DNA of 64,000 nt from Microbacterium jejuense (GTDB lineage Bacteria; Actinomycetota; Actinomycetes; Actinomycetales; Microbacteriaceae), in contig NZ_JAEUAW010000008.1 in the NCBI RefSeq assembly GCF_019511665.1, forward strand, positions 1-64,000, read 5' to 3'. Below are positions 24,614-33,340 of the stretch, piece after piece (within the stretch, counting starts at the first letter, position 1; the number at the start of each line of letters is the position of its first letter). The position numbers and the translations under genes were made by a program. A model generated the notes under the pieces. The model was not told the origin of the DNA, made no database searches, and worked only from the letters and a program-made list of their open reading frames with translations.

Positions 24614-26275
24614 GTGCCCGCCCCCGATCCCGCACCCGTCAGACCGGCCCTCGGCATCCAGGGACCCGTCGTCGCATTCCACGATCCCTGGGCCGGCGAC
24701 GCCTCGGACGCCGTGATGCGGACCGGGACCGGCATCCCGATCCCGTCGCAGGACCCGCCGCCCACACCGGCCCAGTTCGTCGCCGCGCTGGGCGACCTCG
24801 GCGCCGACTTCTATGTGCATCATGTGCTGCCGACGCACGAGGACCCCACGGCGATGGTGCGCGATCTCACCGCCGGCGGCATCGACGTCGTGCTCGGCAA
24901 CGAGTACGGCAACATCAACGGCCCCTACGCCGAGGGCACCAATCGCTACGACGTCCCCGCCGACACCCTCCGCGCGGCCGCCGCCTCGGGGCGCCTCGTC
25001 GGCGTGCTGTACGACGAGCCCGAGCACCTGCAGATCCACGCCGACCAGTACCGCCGTGACGCGCACCTGCCCCACTTCGGTCAGACCGAAGGGCTCGGCG
25101 CCGATGAGGCGATCGCAGTGATCGACACCACCGTGCACGAGATCGTCGGCCGTGTCGACGCCGCGGTCGCCGGCGGTGGCGGCGCCCGCGTGCCGGTGCT
25201 CTCGGAGCAGGTCTTCCCGGTCATGTTCCATACGCTTGCGCGCGCGGGGATGACCCCCGCACCCAAGGTGATGAAGGAGTCGTTCCAGCCGCTGCAGCTC
25301 GGCACGGCGCTCGGCGCCGCCCGGCAGTACGACCGCGAACTGTGGATCTGCGCCGACCTGTGGGGTCCCGACATCGGGCCCTGGCTCACGCGGGCTCCCG
25401 GCTTCCCCGGCCACTCCCCCGCCGAGTTCGCGTCCGCGCTGCGTCTGGCCCACCTCTTCGCGCCGACGCGGCTGTTCGTCGAGAACATCGACGTCCTCGT
25501 GCGCCATCGCGGCGAGGGGCGCTTCGAGACCACGGAGCACGGGGAGGTGTGGCGCGAGTTCGTCACCGACTTCGTGCCGCGGCATCCCCTCCGCTGGTCG
25601 CACCGCGACGCGCGGGCCGACATCGCCCTCGTGCACGCCGACGACAGCGACTTCGGCCGCGGACAGCGGCCGTTCGGCAACCGGGCCGCCACCGCTCCCG
25701 AGACCTCGCGCAGCGTGTTCGCGGCGTGGCACGCGCTGAGCCACGGCCAGCTCCCCGCCACCGGCAGCTGCCTGCACATCCCGGGGTACGACTTCCCGCG
25801 GCACCGGCTGAACGCGATCCCCCGTTCGGAGTTCCCCCTCGCCGAGGGGGCGACCGAGCCGACGCGGCTGCACGGGCTGTTCCAGGCGACGCGGGGCGTC
25901 CTCGTGTTCGACGAGCACGTGCGGGCCGATCAGCTGACCGACGCGGGGCTCATCGTCGTCGCCGGCAGCCGCCTGCCCGCCGCCACCCTCGCCGCGCTGC
26001 GCACGCGCGCCGACGCGGGCGCCACGGTGCTCGTCGCTTCGTGGCTGTGCGACGCCGCGCACGCGCGCACCGAGCGCGTCGGCTCGGGCCGGTGGGTGGT
26101 CTACGGCTCCCTCGACGAGGCCGATGCCCTCGACGCCCTGTCGGCGCACCTCGGCCCGGCCGACGTGTGGACGCAGCGCTTCGGAGATCACGAGCTGCGC
26201 ATCCGCCCGGCATCCCCCGGTGGCGAGACCCTCGATTTCGAGATCGCGGATGCCGCACCGCGGCCGCTCCGCTGA
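24614..26275 (+). CDS. Unrecognised cytoplasmic protein, glycosidase-like barrel
   Basis: 553 residues from a GTG with AGGAG four bases upstream; a GTG at 24536 overlapping the previous stop would add a 26-residue Pro/Arg-rich leader that crosses a hairpin. I do not recognise the family securely. Features: a barrel-like first 330 residues (VVAFHDPWAGD, VVLGNEYGNINGPY, VLYDEPEHLQI, PVLSEQVFPVMFHT, LWICADLWGPDIG, RLFVENIDVLV) followed by a Rossmann-like region (GVLVFDEHV...LIVVAGSRLP) as in GH42-type glutamine-amidotransferase-like domains. Acidic pairs DEPEH and ENID are catalytic candidates. No signal peptide. It lies between a sugar-binding protein and the apionate operon, which suggests glycoside cleavage, but this is inference. 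Confidence 0.5.
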   Translation: MPAPDPAPVRPALGIQGPVVAFHDPWAGDASDAVMRTGTGIPIPSQDPPPTPAQFVAALGDLGADFYVHHVLPTHEDPTAMVRDLTAGGIDVVLGNEYGNINGPYAEGTNRYDVPADTLRAAAASGRLVGVLYDEPEHLQIHADQYRRDAHLPHFGQTEGLGADEAIAVIDTTVHEIVGRVDAAVAGGGGARVPVLSEQVFPVMFHTLARAGMTPAPKVMKESFQPLQLGTALGAARQYDRELWICADLWGPDIGPWLTRAPGFPGHSPAEFASALRLAHLFAPTRLFVENIDVLVRHRGEGRFETTEHGEVWREFVTDFVPRHPLRWSHRDARADIALVHADDSDFGRGQRPFGNRAATAPETSRSVFAAWHALSHGQLPATGSCLHIPGYDFPRHRLNAIPRSEFPLAEGATEPTRLHGLFQATRGVLVFDEHVRADQLTDAGLIVVAGSRLPAATLAALRTRADAGATVLVASWLCDAAHARTERVGSGRWVVYGSLDEADALDALSAHLGPADVWTQRFGDHELRIRPASPGGETLDFEIADAAPRPLR

Positions 26276-26298
26276 ACCGGCGCGCAACGGATTCTCAC

Positions 26299-26327
26299 TT
26301 GCAATTGGTCAACCGGTTTGACACACT
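26299..26327 (+). promoter_or_regulatory. Promoter with GntR-type operator, copy 2
   Basis: TTGCAA (26299-26304), then GTCAACCGGTTTGAC (26308-26322) and CACACT (26322-26327), with exactly the offsets of the copy at 23121. It drives the MFS/apionate operon that starts at 26372. Confidence 0.72.
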
Positions 26328-26371
26328 GGTTCCCGCCCACCTCGATCACCGTCGATGAGCCAGGAGTCACT

Positions 26372-27781
26372 GTGGACCAGAACCAGACCATCGCCGCCGC
26401 GCCGGATGTCGCGCGCTCGGCGATCCGCAAGGTGTCGATTCGGCTCGTGCCGTTCGTCGCGCTGATGTTCTTCATCAACTACCTCGATCGCACGGCGATC
26501 GGCTTCGCCGCCCCCAACGGCATGAACGAGGATCTGGCGCTCTCCGCGGCTCAGTTCGGCTTCGCGTCGGGCGTCTTCTTCATCGGCTACATCCTGCTGG
26601 AGGTGCCCTCGAACCTGGCGCTGCACAAGTTCGGCGCCCGCCGATGGCTCTCGCGCATCATGGTCAGCTGGGGCATCGTCGCCCTGCTGTTCACGTGGGT
26701 GCAGAACTTCGAGCAGCTCGTCGTGCTGCGGTTCCTCCTCGGCGTCGCCGAGGCCGGCTTCTTCCCGGGCGCGATCCTGTTCCTGAGCCTGTGGGTTCCC
26801 GCGCAGTACCGCGGCCGCATCCTCATGCTCTTCTACCTGGCCCAGCCGCTCACCACCGTCATCGGCGCCCCGCTGGCCGGCTGGCTCATCCAGCAGCACG
26901 GCGCGCTCGGCCTCGAGGGCTGGCGGTTCATGTTCCTCGGCGTCGCGGTCCCCGCGATCATCGTCGGCGTCATCGCCTGGTTCTACCTCAAGGACCGCCC
27001 GGCCGACGCGAAGTGGCTCACCCGCGACGAGCAGGTGTGGCTGACCGACGCACTCGACCGCGAGAAGACGGCGACCCAGAAGAAGGAGCAGGGCCACGTC
27101 TCGGCGAAGTTCGCGTTCAAGAGCGGCCGGGTCTGGGTGCTCTCGTTCATCTACTTCGGCTTCATCTACGGCCTGTACGCGCTGGCGTTCTTCCTGCCGA
27201 CGATCATCGAGGGCTTCCAGGCCCAGACCGGGCAGACCTTCGACACGCTGCAGAAGGGGCTCATCACCGCGATCCCCTACCTCCCGGCCGCGGTCGTCAT
27301 GTACTTCTGGTCGCGCAGCGCGTCCAAGCGCGGGCTGAAGACGTGGCACATCGCCGGGCCCGCGATCGCCGGAGCCGTCAGCATCCCGCTCGCCCTCTTC
27401 GCCGGCTCGCCCGCCGCCACCATCGCGGTCATCACGGTCACGGCGTGTGCGATCTTCGCCGCGCTGCCGAACTTCTGGACGCTTCCCACGCGCTTCCTCA
27501 CGGGTGCCGCTGCGGCCGCCGGCGTCGCGCTCATCAACACGATCGGCAACCTCGCCGGCTTCTCGGCCCCGTTCATCACGGGCGCTGTGCACGACTGGAC
27601 CGGCGGCTACGAGGTGCCGATGTTCATCGTCGGCTTCGTCATGCTCGTCTCGGCGGTGCTCATGGTGCTGCTGGCGCGCAGCAACCGCATCAACCCCGTC
27701 GTCGTCGACGACGCGGACGGACCCGACGCCGACGCCGTCCTCGCCGCACCGGCCGACACCGTGGACGGCGACGCACGATGA
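26372..27781 (+). CDS. MFS transporter, anion:cation symporter (sugar-acid) family
   Basis: 469 residues from a GTG with CAGGAG upstream. About twelve membrane segments. MFFINYLDRTAIGFAAPNGMNEDL near the first helix and RFLLGVAEAGFFPG are hallmarks of the ACS family (galactonate, glucarate, phthalate carriers). As the first gene of the operon with ApnO, OiaC, LerK and isomerase candidates, it is a good candidate for D-apionate (or apiose) uptake. The next ATG overlaps its stop (ATGA). The C-terminal 30 residues are acidic. Confidence 0.85.
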   Translation: MDQNQTIAAAPDVARSAIRKVSIRLVPFVALMFFINYLDRTAIGFAAPNGMNEDLALSAAQFGFASGVFFIGYILLEVPSNLALHKFGARRWLSRIMVSWGIVALLFTWVQNFEQLVVLRFLLGVAEAGFFPGAILFLSLWVPAQYRGRILMLFYLAQPLTTVIGAPLAGWLIQQHGALGLEGWRFMFLGVAVPAIIVGVIAWFYLKDRPADAKWLTRDEQVWLTDALDREKTATQKKEQGHVSAKFAFKSGRVWVLSFIYFGFIYGLYALAFFLPTIIEGFQAQTGQTFDTLQKGLITAIPYLPAAVVMYFWSRSASKRGLKTWHIAGPAIAGAVSIPLALFAGSPAATIAVITVTACAIFAALPNFWTLPTRFLTGAAAAAGVALINTIGNLAGFSAPFITGAVHDWTGGYEVPMFIVGFVMLVSAVLMVLLARSNRINPVVVDDADGPDADAVLAAPADTVDGDAR

Positions 27782-29541
27782 CGCGGCTGTGGAACGACCC
27801 CGCGGACTTCGCGGACGAGATGATCGACGGCTTCGTCGCGGCCAACGAGCGGTACGTGCGGCGGGTGCCGGGCGGCGTGGTCCGCTCGACGGCCTCGCCG
27901 GCGGGCCAGGTCGCGGTCGTCGTGGGCGGCGGGTCGGGCCACTACCCCGCGTTCGGCGGGCTCGTCGGCCCCGGGCTCGCGCACGGCGCAGCCATGGGCA
28001 ATCTGTTCGCCTCGCCGTCGACGCAGCAGGTCGTCTCGGTGGCGAAGGCCGCCGACAACGGCGGCGGCGTGTTCTTCTCGTACGGCAACTACGCCGGTGA
28101 CGTCCTCAACTTCGATGCCGCCCAGGAGCGCCTGCGCGCCGAGGGCATCGCGTGCGAGACCGTCACCGTGACCGACGACGTCGTCAGCGCGACACCCGAC
28201 GAGAGGCACAAGCGCCGTGGCATCGCCGGCGATCTGACGGTGTTCCGCATCGCCGCGGCGGCTGCCGAAGCCGGCGCGGACCTCGCCGAGGTGACCCGCC
28301 TCGCGCGCCTCGCGAACGAGCGCACGCGCTCGTTCGGCGTCGCCTTCACCGGCTGCACGCTGCCCGGCGCCGAGCAGCCGCTGTTCACCGTGCCCGAGGG
28401 CCGCATGGCGGTCGGGCTCGGCATCCACGGCGAGCCCGGCGTCGACGAGACCGCCATCCCGACGGCCGACGGCCTGGCGGAGCTGCTCGTCGAGAGGCTG
28501 CTGGCCGAGGTGCCCGACGGGGTCGACGCGGTCCGGGGGGCCCGCGTCGTCCCGATCCTCAACGGCCTGGGCTCGCTCAAGTACGAGGAGATGTTCGTCG
28601 TCTACCGGCGCATCGCCCGACTGCTGGCCGACGCCGGCATCGAGGTGGTCGACCCGCACGTCGGCGAGTACTGCACGAGCTTCGACATGGCCGGCACGTC
28701 GCTCACCCTGTTCTGGCTCGACGAGTCGCTCGAGGCGCTGTGGCAGGCTCCCGTCGACACGCCCGCGTACCGGCGGGGCTCGGTGACACCACGGGAGCGA
28801 GTGGATGCCGTCGCCGCGGCCGCGGGCGGCTCGGACGCGGTCGGGCCCGCGGACGAGGCATCCCGAGCCGTCGCCGGCACCGTGCTCGCCGCGGTCCGGA
28901 CGATCGCCGAGACCGTCGACGCCCACGTGGACGAGCTGGGCCGCATCGACGCCATCGCCGGCGACGGCGACCACGGCATCGGCATGCAGCGCGGCTCGCA
29001 CGCCGCCCTCGCCGCGGCGACCGCGGCGGTCGATGCCGGTGCGGGCGCGCGCACGACCCTCGAGCGCGCGGCCGACGCGTGGTCCGACAAGGCGGGCGGC
29101 ACCTCCGGCGCGCTGTGGGGCGTGATCCTCACCTCGATCGCGGCACGGCTCGGCGACGAGGGCGCACCCGAGGCCGCCGCCGTCGCGGCGGGAGTGGCCG
29201 CCGGGTCGCAGGGCGTCATGGACTACGGCAAGGCCGCGGTCGGCGACAAGACCCTCGTCGACGCGCTCGTGCCGTTCGCGGCCACGCTGTCGCAGGGCAT
29301 CGACGGCGGTGCCGGGCTCGTCGACGCCTGGCGCGCGGCGGCGGCCGTCGCGACCTCCGCCGCCGAGGCCACCGCCGAGCTGCTCCCCCGGATGGGCCGC
29401 GCCCGCACGCACGGGCAGAACAGCGTGGGGACGCCCGACCCGGGCGCGATCTCGCTCGCACTCATCGCCACCGCCGTGGGCGAGACGCTCGCCGGCCTGG
29501 CGACCTCGAACGACGACAAGGAGAACGCATATGTCGACTGA
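27778..29541 (+). CDS. lerK: DhaK-DhaL fusion kinase, probable L-erythrulose kinase
   Basis: 587 residues; ATG overlaps the MFS stop. Residues 1-340 are DhaK ([31 protein letters not shown]), and 365-580 are DhaL with the ATP/Mg loop [25 protein letters not shown] and [15 protein letters not shown]. Such single-chain kinases use ATP. The neighbours (RpiB-like and TpiA-like isomerases, ApnO and OiaC candidates) match the L-erythrulose kinase LerK of tetritol and apionate pathways, giving L-erythrulose 1-phosphate. Plain dihydroxyacetone kinase is the alternative; the operon argues against it. Confidence 0.8.
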   Translation: MTRLWNDPADFADEMIDGFVAANERYVRRVPGGVVRSTASPAGQVAVVVGGGSGHYPAFGGLVGPGLAHGAAMGNLFASPSTQQVVSVAKAADNGGGVFFSYGNYAGDVLNFDAAQERLRAEGIACETVTVTDDVVSATPDERHKRRGIAGDLTVFRIAAAAAEAGADLAEVTRLARLANERTRSFGVAFTGCTLPGAEQPLFTVPEGRMAVGLGIHGEPGVDETAIPTADGLAELLVERLLAEVPDGVDAVRGARVVPILNGLGSLKYEEMFVVYRRIARLLADAGIEVVDPHVGEYCTSFDMAGTSLTLFWLDESLEALWQAPVDTPAYRRGSVTPRERVDAVAAAAGGSDAVGPADEASRAVAGTVLAAVRTIAETVDAHVDELGRIDAIAGDGDHGIGMQRGSHAALAAATAAVDAGAGARTTLERAADAWSDKAGGTSGALWGVILTSIAARLGDEGAPEAAAVAAGVAAGSQGVMDYGKAAVGDKTLVDALVPFAATLSQGIDGGAGLVDAWRAAAAVATSAAEATAELLPRMGRARTHGQNSVGTPDPGAISLALIATAVGETLAGLATSNDDKENAYVD

Positions 29542-30013
29542 CAACGCGCAGCCGCTGCGCATCGTGATCGGCGCCGACGACGCCGGCTTCGATTACAAAG
29601 AGATCCTCAAGAAGGACCTGGAGCAGAACCCCGGAGTCGTGTCGGTGGTCGACGTGGGCGTGGACGCCGACGGCCACACCCCGTACCCGAAGGTCGCCAT
29701 CGAGGCGGCGCAGCGCGTCGCCGCGGGCGACGCGGACCGTGCCCTGCTGATCTGCGGCACGGGCCTCGGCGTCGCCATCGCGGCGAACAAGGTGCCCGGC
29801 ATCCGCGCCGTGACCGCGCACGACTCGTTCTCGGTCGAACGCGGCGTCCTGTCCAACAACGCCCAGGTGCTCACGATGGGCCAGCGCGTCGTCGGCATCG
29901 AGCTCGCCCGCCGTCTCGTGCGCGAGTGGCTCACCTACCGCTTCGACACCACGTCGGCGTCGGCCGACAAGGTCGCCGTCATCGACGAGTTCGAGACCAC
30001 GGGCAGCTGCTGA
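29531..30013 (+). CDS. RpiB-family isomerase, probable D-erythrulose-4-phosphate isomerase
   Basis: 160 residues from the ATG at 29531 with AAGGAG upstream, overlapping the kinase end by 11 bases. It is an RpiB/LacAB family protein: [25 protein letters not shown] and the catalytic-cysteine loop [20 protein letters not shown] (C75). In erythritol, threitol and apionate gene clusters such paralogues (EryI/DerI) turn D-erythrulose 4-phosphate into D-erythrose 4-phosphate, which enters the pentose phosphate pathway. Housekeeping ribose-5-phosphate isomerase is less likely here because of the company it keeps. Confidence 0.8.
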   Translation: MSTDNAQPLRIVIGADDAGFDYKEILKKDLEQNPGVVSVVDVGVDADGHTPYPKVAIEAAQRVAAGDADRALLICGTGLGVAIAANKVPGIRAVTAHDSFSVERGVLSNNAQVLTMGQRVVGIELARRLVREWLTYRFDTTSASADKVAVIDEFETTGSC

Positions 30014-30789
30014 TGACGCAGGTCACCGTCGGGGTGAGCCTGAAGACGTACTTCGGGCATGAGCAGGCGCGCACGTGGTTCGCCGAGGTCGCGCAGCGCG
30101 CCGCCACACACCCCGCGGTGACGTCCGGAGAAGTGCGGCTGTTCGTCATCCCGACCTACCTGCAGATCCCCGCCGCCCTCGACACGTTCTCGGCCACCCC
30201 GGTCGTCGTCGGTGCACAGGACGTGTCTGAGTACGAGCCGGGCGCCTACACCGGCGAGGTCACTGCCGCCGAGCTCGCTGAGCTGGGCGTGGCGGTCGCC
30301 GAGATCGGGCACGCGGAGCGCCGCCGGCTGTTCGGCGAGACCGACGAGGTCACCGCCCGCAAGGCGGCGACCGCCCTCGCCCACGGCATCACACCGGTGC
30401 TGTGCATCGGCGAGACCTCCAGAACCGACGCGGTGGATGCCGCCACCGCGACCGTCGCGCAGCTCGCGGCCGACCTGACCGGCGCCCCGTCCGGGCCCGT
30501 CATCGTCGCGTACGAGCCGGTGTGGGCCATCGGGGCGCCCGAGCCCGCACCGGTGGAGCACATCGCGACCGTCACCCGCGCGCTCCGCGCCGCGGTGGAG
30601 GCCGACCCCGCCCGCACGGGCAGCGTCGTCATCTACGGCGGCTCGGCCGGACCCGGCCTGCTCACGCGCCTGGGCGATGACGTGGACGGCCTCTTCCTCG
30701 GCCGCTTCGCGCACGACCCGTCGGCGCTGGACGCGGTGCTGGACGAGGCGGCGGCGCTGGCCGCCGCCCGCGGCGAGGTGCGCGCATGA
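30013..30789 (+). CDS. lerI: TpiA-like isomerase, probable L-erythrulose-1-phosphate isomerase
   Basis: 258 residues; ATG shares one base with the upstream TGA (TGATG). Triosephosphate-isomerase fold with catalytic Lys11 (VGVSLKTYFG), His100 (EIGHAERR, where TpiA has GHSERR) and Glu168 (AYEPVWAIG), plus the phosphate loop YGGSAGPG. In tetritol and apionate loci these TpiA paralogues (LerI/EryH) convert L-erythrulose 1-phosphate to D-erythrulose 4-phosphate. The missing Asn before Lys and the Ser-to-Ala change next to His set it apart from glycolytic TpiA. Confidence 0.78.
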   Translation: MTQVTVGVSLKTYFGHEQARTWFAEVAQRAATHPAVTSGEVRLFVIPTYLQIPAALDTFSATPVVVGAQDVSEYEPGAYTGEVTAAELAELGVAVAEIGHAERRRLFGETDEVTARKAATALAHGITPVLCIGETSRTDAVDAATATVAQLAADLTGAPSGPVIVAYEPVWAIGAPEPAPVEHIATVTRALRAAVEADPARTGSVVIYGGSAGPGLLTRLGDDVDGLFLGRFAHDPSALDAVLDEAAALAAARGEVRA

Positions 30790-31580
30790 TCGGGCTGGGC
30801 ACCTACGCCTTCTTCTGGCAGCACTCCGACCAGGTGCCGCAGCCGCTGTCGCTCGTCGGCGCGTTCGAGGCCACGAAGGGCCTCGACGTCGACCTCTTCC
30901 AGATCTGCGACTACGCGCCGCTGGAGGGGATGGACGACCACGAGCTCGCCGACGCCGCCGCGGCCGCCCGCGACCTCGGACTCACGATCGAGCTCGGCAC
31001 GAAGGGCGTCGAGCCCGACCGGCTCTCGCGCTATCTCGACCTCGCCGGGCGCTTCGACGCGCGCCTCGTGCGCAGCATGCTGTACTCCGCCGAGAACCGG
31101 CCGACGCTCACCCAGGCCGAGGAGTGGCTGCGCGCCGCGCTGCCGGCGTACGAGGCATCCGGGATCGATCTCGCCCTCGAGACCTACGAGCAGGTGGCGA
31201 CCGCCGACCTCGTCGGGCTGATCGACCGGATCGGCAGCCCGCGACTGGGCGTCTGCCTCGACCCCGCCAACGTCGTCGCGAGGCTCGAACGGCCGCGCGA
31301 CTGCGTCGAGCTCTCGGCGCCGCTGGTCAAGAACGTGCACGTGAAGGACTTCGCCTTCGCCCGGCAGCCCGGCTGGGTGGGCTTCACCTACGGCGGTGCG
31401 CCCATGGGCGAGGGCCTGCACGACTACCCGCACCTGCTCCAGACCGTCCGTCCACGCGAGCGCGGCATCAACGAGGTCGTGGAGCACTGGCTGTCGTGGC
31501 AGGGCGACGCCGAGACCACCATCCGGACCGAGCGGGAATGGACCCGCACCACCATCGAGTACCTGAGGAGCAACTCATGA
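30786..31580 (+). CDS. oiaC: AP-endonuclease-2-fold sugar enzyme, candidate 3-oxo-isoapionate decarboxylase
   Basis: 264 residues; ATGA overlap with the isomerase gene. Xylose-isomerase-like barrel: MIGLGTYAFFWQ, DLFQICDYAPL, TIELGTKG, LALETYEQV (metal Glu), GVCLDPANVVA (metal Asp), KNVHVKDFAF (His) and a late Glu in EVVEHWLSW. The family includes isomerases, epimerases and the decarboxylase OiaC of D-apionate catabolism, which gives L-erythrulose and CO2. Its place between the L-erythrulose enzymes and an ApnO candidate supports OiaC. Hydroxypyruvate isomerase-like activity is the alternative. The assignment rests mainly on the operon. Confidence 0.68.
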   Translation: MIGLGTYAFFWQHSDQVPQPLSLVGAFEATKGLDVDLFQICDYAPLEGMDDHELADAAAAARDLGLTIELGTKGVEPDRLSRYLDLAGRFDARLVRSMLYSAENRPTLTQAEEWLRAALPAYEASGIDLALETYEQVATADLVGLIDRIGSPRLGVCLDPANVVARLERPRDCVELSAPLVKNVHVKDFAFARQPGWVGFTYGGAPMGEGLHDYPHLLQTVRPRERGINEVVEHWLSWQGDAETTIRTEREWTRTTIEYLRSNS

Positions 31581-32455
31581 GCACCACCGCTGAGAACACC
31601 AGCACCGACACCTTCAAGATCGCCGTCGTTGGCGCGGGCGGCAAGATGGGCATGCGCGTGTCGAACAACCTCGTGAAGACCGACCACCAGGTCGCGTACG
31701 TCGAGAACTCGCCCGCCGGCCGCGAGCGCACGATCGAAGCGGGTCGTGAACTGACGGATGCCGCCACCGCCGTCGCGGACGCCGACATCGTCGTGCTGGC
31801 CGTGCCGGACCTCGCGCTGCAGTCGGTCACCGCCGAACTGGTTCCGCAGCTGAAGTCGGGCGCGATCGTGCTGACGCTCGACCCCGCCGCGGCCTACGCC
31901 GGCCTGCTCACCACGCGCGAGGACGTCGTGCAGGCCGTCGCACACCCGTGCCACCCGTCGATCTTCCTGCAGCGCCAGACGCCCGAGGAGTGGGCCGACA
32001 CCTTCGGCGGCATCGCGGCGCCGCAGGACGCCATCGCCGCCGTCGAGTCCGACGACCCGGCCACGAAGGCGATCGTCGAGGCGACCGTCCGCGCGATCTA
32101 CGCGCCCGTCATCGACGTGCACTGGGTGACCGTCAAGCAGCTCGCGCAGCTCGAGCCGACCCTCGTCGAGACCGTCGCCTGCATGATCGGCGCGCTGCTG
32201 AACGAGGCCCTGAACGAGACCGTGAACACCATGGGCGTTCCCGAGGCAGCGGCGCGCAGCATCCTCTACGGTCACACGCAGGTGGCGCTCGCCAACGGCC
32301 TGCGCGGCGACAACCCGTTCTCGGACGCGTGCCTCATCGCCATGGACTACGGCCGCGAGTCGATCATCAAGGACGACTGGAAGAAGATCTTCCGCGACGA
32401 CGAGCTCGACAAGAACCTGGCGCGGATGCTGCACCTCGACCACATCGAGCGCTGA
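31577..32455 (+). CDS. apnO: NAD-binding reductase with PGDH_C domain, candidate D-apionate oxidoisomerase
   Basis: 292 residues; ATGA overlap, GAGGAG upstream. Rossmann motif VVGAGGKMGMR (17-27), then a phosphogluconate-dehydrogenase C-terminal (PGDH_C-type) helical domain with AHPCHPSIFLQRQ and PTLVETVACMIGALLNEALNE. The family contains ApnO, which oxidises D-apionate with rearrangement to 3-oxo-isoapionate. Together with the decarboxylase and L-erythrulose enzymes around it, this is the most diagnostic gene of the pathway here. A 3-hydroxyacid dehydrogenase of other specificity is the alternative. Confidence 0.72.
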   Translation: MSTTAENTSTDTFKIAVVGAGGKMGMRVSNNLVKTDHQVAYVENSPAGRERTIEAGRELTDAATAVADADIVVLAVPDLALQSVTAELVPQLKSGAIVLTLDPAAAYAGLLTTREDVVQAVAHPCHPSIFLQRQTPEEWADTFGGIAAPQDAIAAVESDDPATKAIVEATVRAIYAPVIDVHWVTVKQLAQLEPTLVETVACMIGALLNEALNETVNTMGVPEAAARSILYGHTQVALANGLRGDNPFSDACLIAMDYGRESIIKDDWKKIFRDDELDKNLARMLHLDHIER

Positions 32456-32484
32456 CGAGCGAGCGCAGCCGGAGAGGAGAGAGC

Positions 32485-33240
32485 ATGGGACAGCTCGAGG
32501 GCAAGACCGCGCTCGTGACGGGCGCGGCGCTGGGCATCGGCCTGGCCGTCGCGACGCGGTTCGCGCGTGAGGGTGCGCGCGTCATCCTCGCCGATCGCAA
32601 CGGCGACGGCGCGGCGGCTGCGGCCGCGGCGATCGGCGAGAACGCCCGCGCGGTGACGATGGACATCTCCGACGAGGATGCCGTCGTCGCGGCCTTCGCC
32701 GAGGTCGAGGCCGCGGGCTGGGCGCCGGACGTCGTAGTGGCAAACGCCGGCGTGCAGCTGTTCGGTCAGGATGCTCGCGCGGCCGAACTCGACCTCGACG
32801 TGTGGCGCCGCACGATCGACATCAACCTGACCGGGACGTTCTTGACGGTCAAGCACGCGGTGCGCGCGATGCTGCCGCGCGGCGGCGGGTCGATCATCCT
32901 GACGGGCAGCCCGACGGGCGTCAACGGCGAGGGCAGGGACTTCACCGCGTACAGCGCGTCGAAGGCCGGCATCCACGGTCTGGCACGCACAGTGGCCGCG
33001 GCGTATGCCGATCGCGGCATCCGCGTCAACACCGTGCAGCCCGCGTACACCGAGACGCCGCTCGTCGCCGCGATCAGCGAGGATCCACAGTCGCGCGCCG
33101 CCATCATCGGCCGCATCCCGCTCGGCCGCGCCGGCACGCCCGACGATGTCGCGGGCATCATGGTCTACCTCGCGAGCGATGACGGCGCGTTCGCCACGGG
33201 TGCGCTGTTCCAGGTGGACGGCGGCATGACCTCGCTCTGA
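32485..33240 (+). CDS. Short-chain dehydrogenase/reductase, candidate apiose or sugar 1-dehydrogenase
   Basis: 251 residues, GGAGAGGAGA upstream. Classical SDR: TGAALGIG nucleotide loop (13-20), NAG motif VVANAGVQ, catalytic Ser in LTGSPTG, YSASK (Tyr-Lys pair) and ending GALFQVDGGMTSL. D-apiose dehydrogenase described so far (ApsD) belongs to the Gfo/Idh/MocA family, and no such gene is in this window. This SDR, between the ApnO and ApnL candidates, could fill that step by oxidising D-apiose to apionolactone. A reductase for a pathway keto acid is the alternative. Confidence 0.78.
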   Translation: MGQLEGKTALVTGAALGIGLAVATRFAREGARVILADRNGDGAAAAAAAIGENARAVTMDISDEDAVVAAFAEVEAAGWAPDVVVANAGVQLFGQDARAAELDLDVWRRTIDINLTGTFLTVKHAVRAMLPRGGGSIILTGSPTGVNGEGRDFTAYSASKAGIHGLARTVAAAYADRGIRVNTVQPAYTETPLVAAISEDPQSRAAIIGRIPLGRAGTPDDVAGIMVYLASDDGAFATGALFQVDGGMTSL

Positions 33241-33265
33241 CCCGCTGGCCCCGCCGGAGCACCCC

Positions 33266-33316
33266 GCTCCCCTGTCACGAACCGCGGTCGAGCGACGCGC
33301 ATCGCGACAGGGGAGC
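33266..33316. repeat. Inverted-repeat element GCTCCCCTGTC, copy 1
   Basis: Arms GCTCCCCTGTCACGA (33266-33280) and TCGCGACAGGGGAGC (33302-33316) pair with one mismatch around a 21-base loop, just before the ApnL candidate start. A second copy lies at 38628-38678. As RNA it forms a stable stem-loop between the SDR and ApnL genes. Confidence 0.8.
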
Positions 33317-33340
33317 ACTCGAACAGCAAGGATGGAGCGC

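Noticed and set aside
30013..30789. Housekeeping triosephosphate isomerase
   Set aside because: It lies in a sugar-acid operon, lacks the usual Asn before the catalytic Lys and has GHAER instead of GHSER.
33266..33316. Riboswitch in the ApnL leader
   Set aside because: The element is a simple stem-loop with a variable loop and a second copy in another leader; no known aptamer core is visible.
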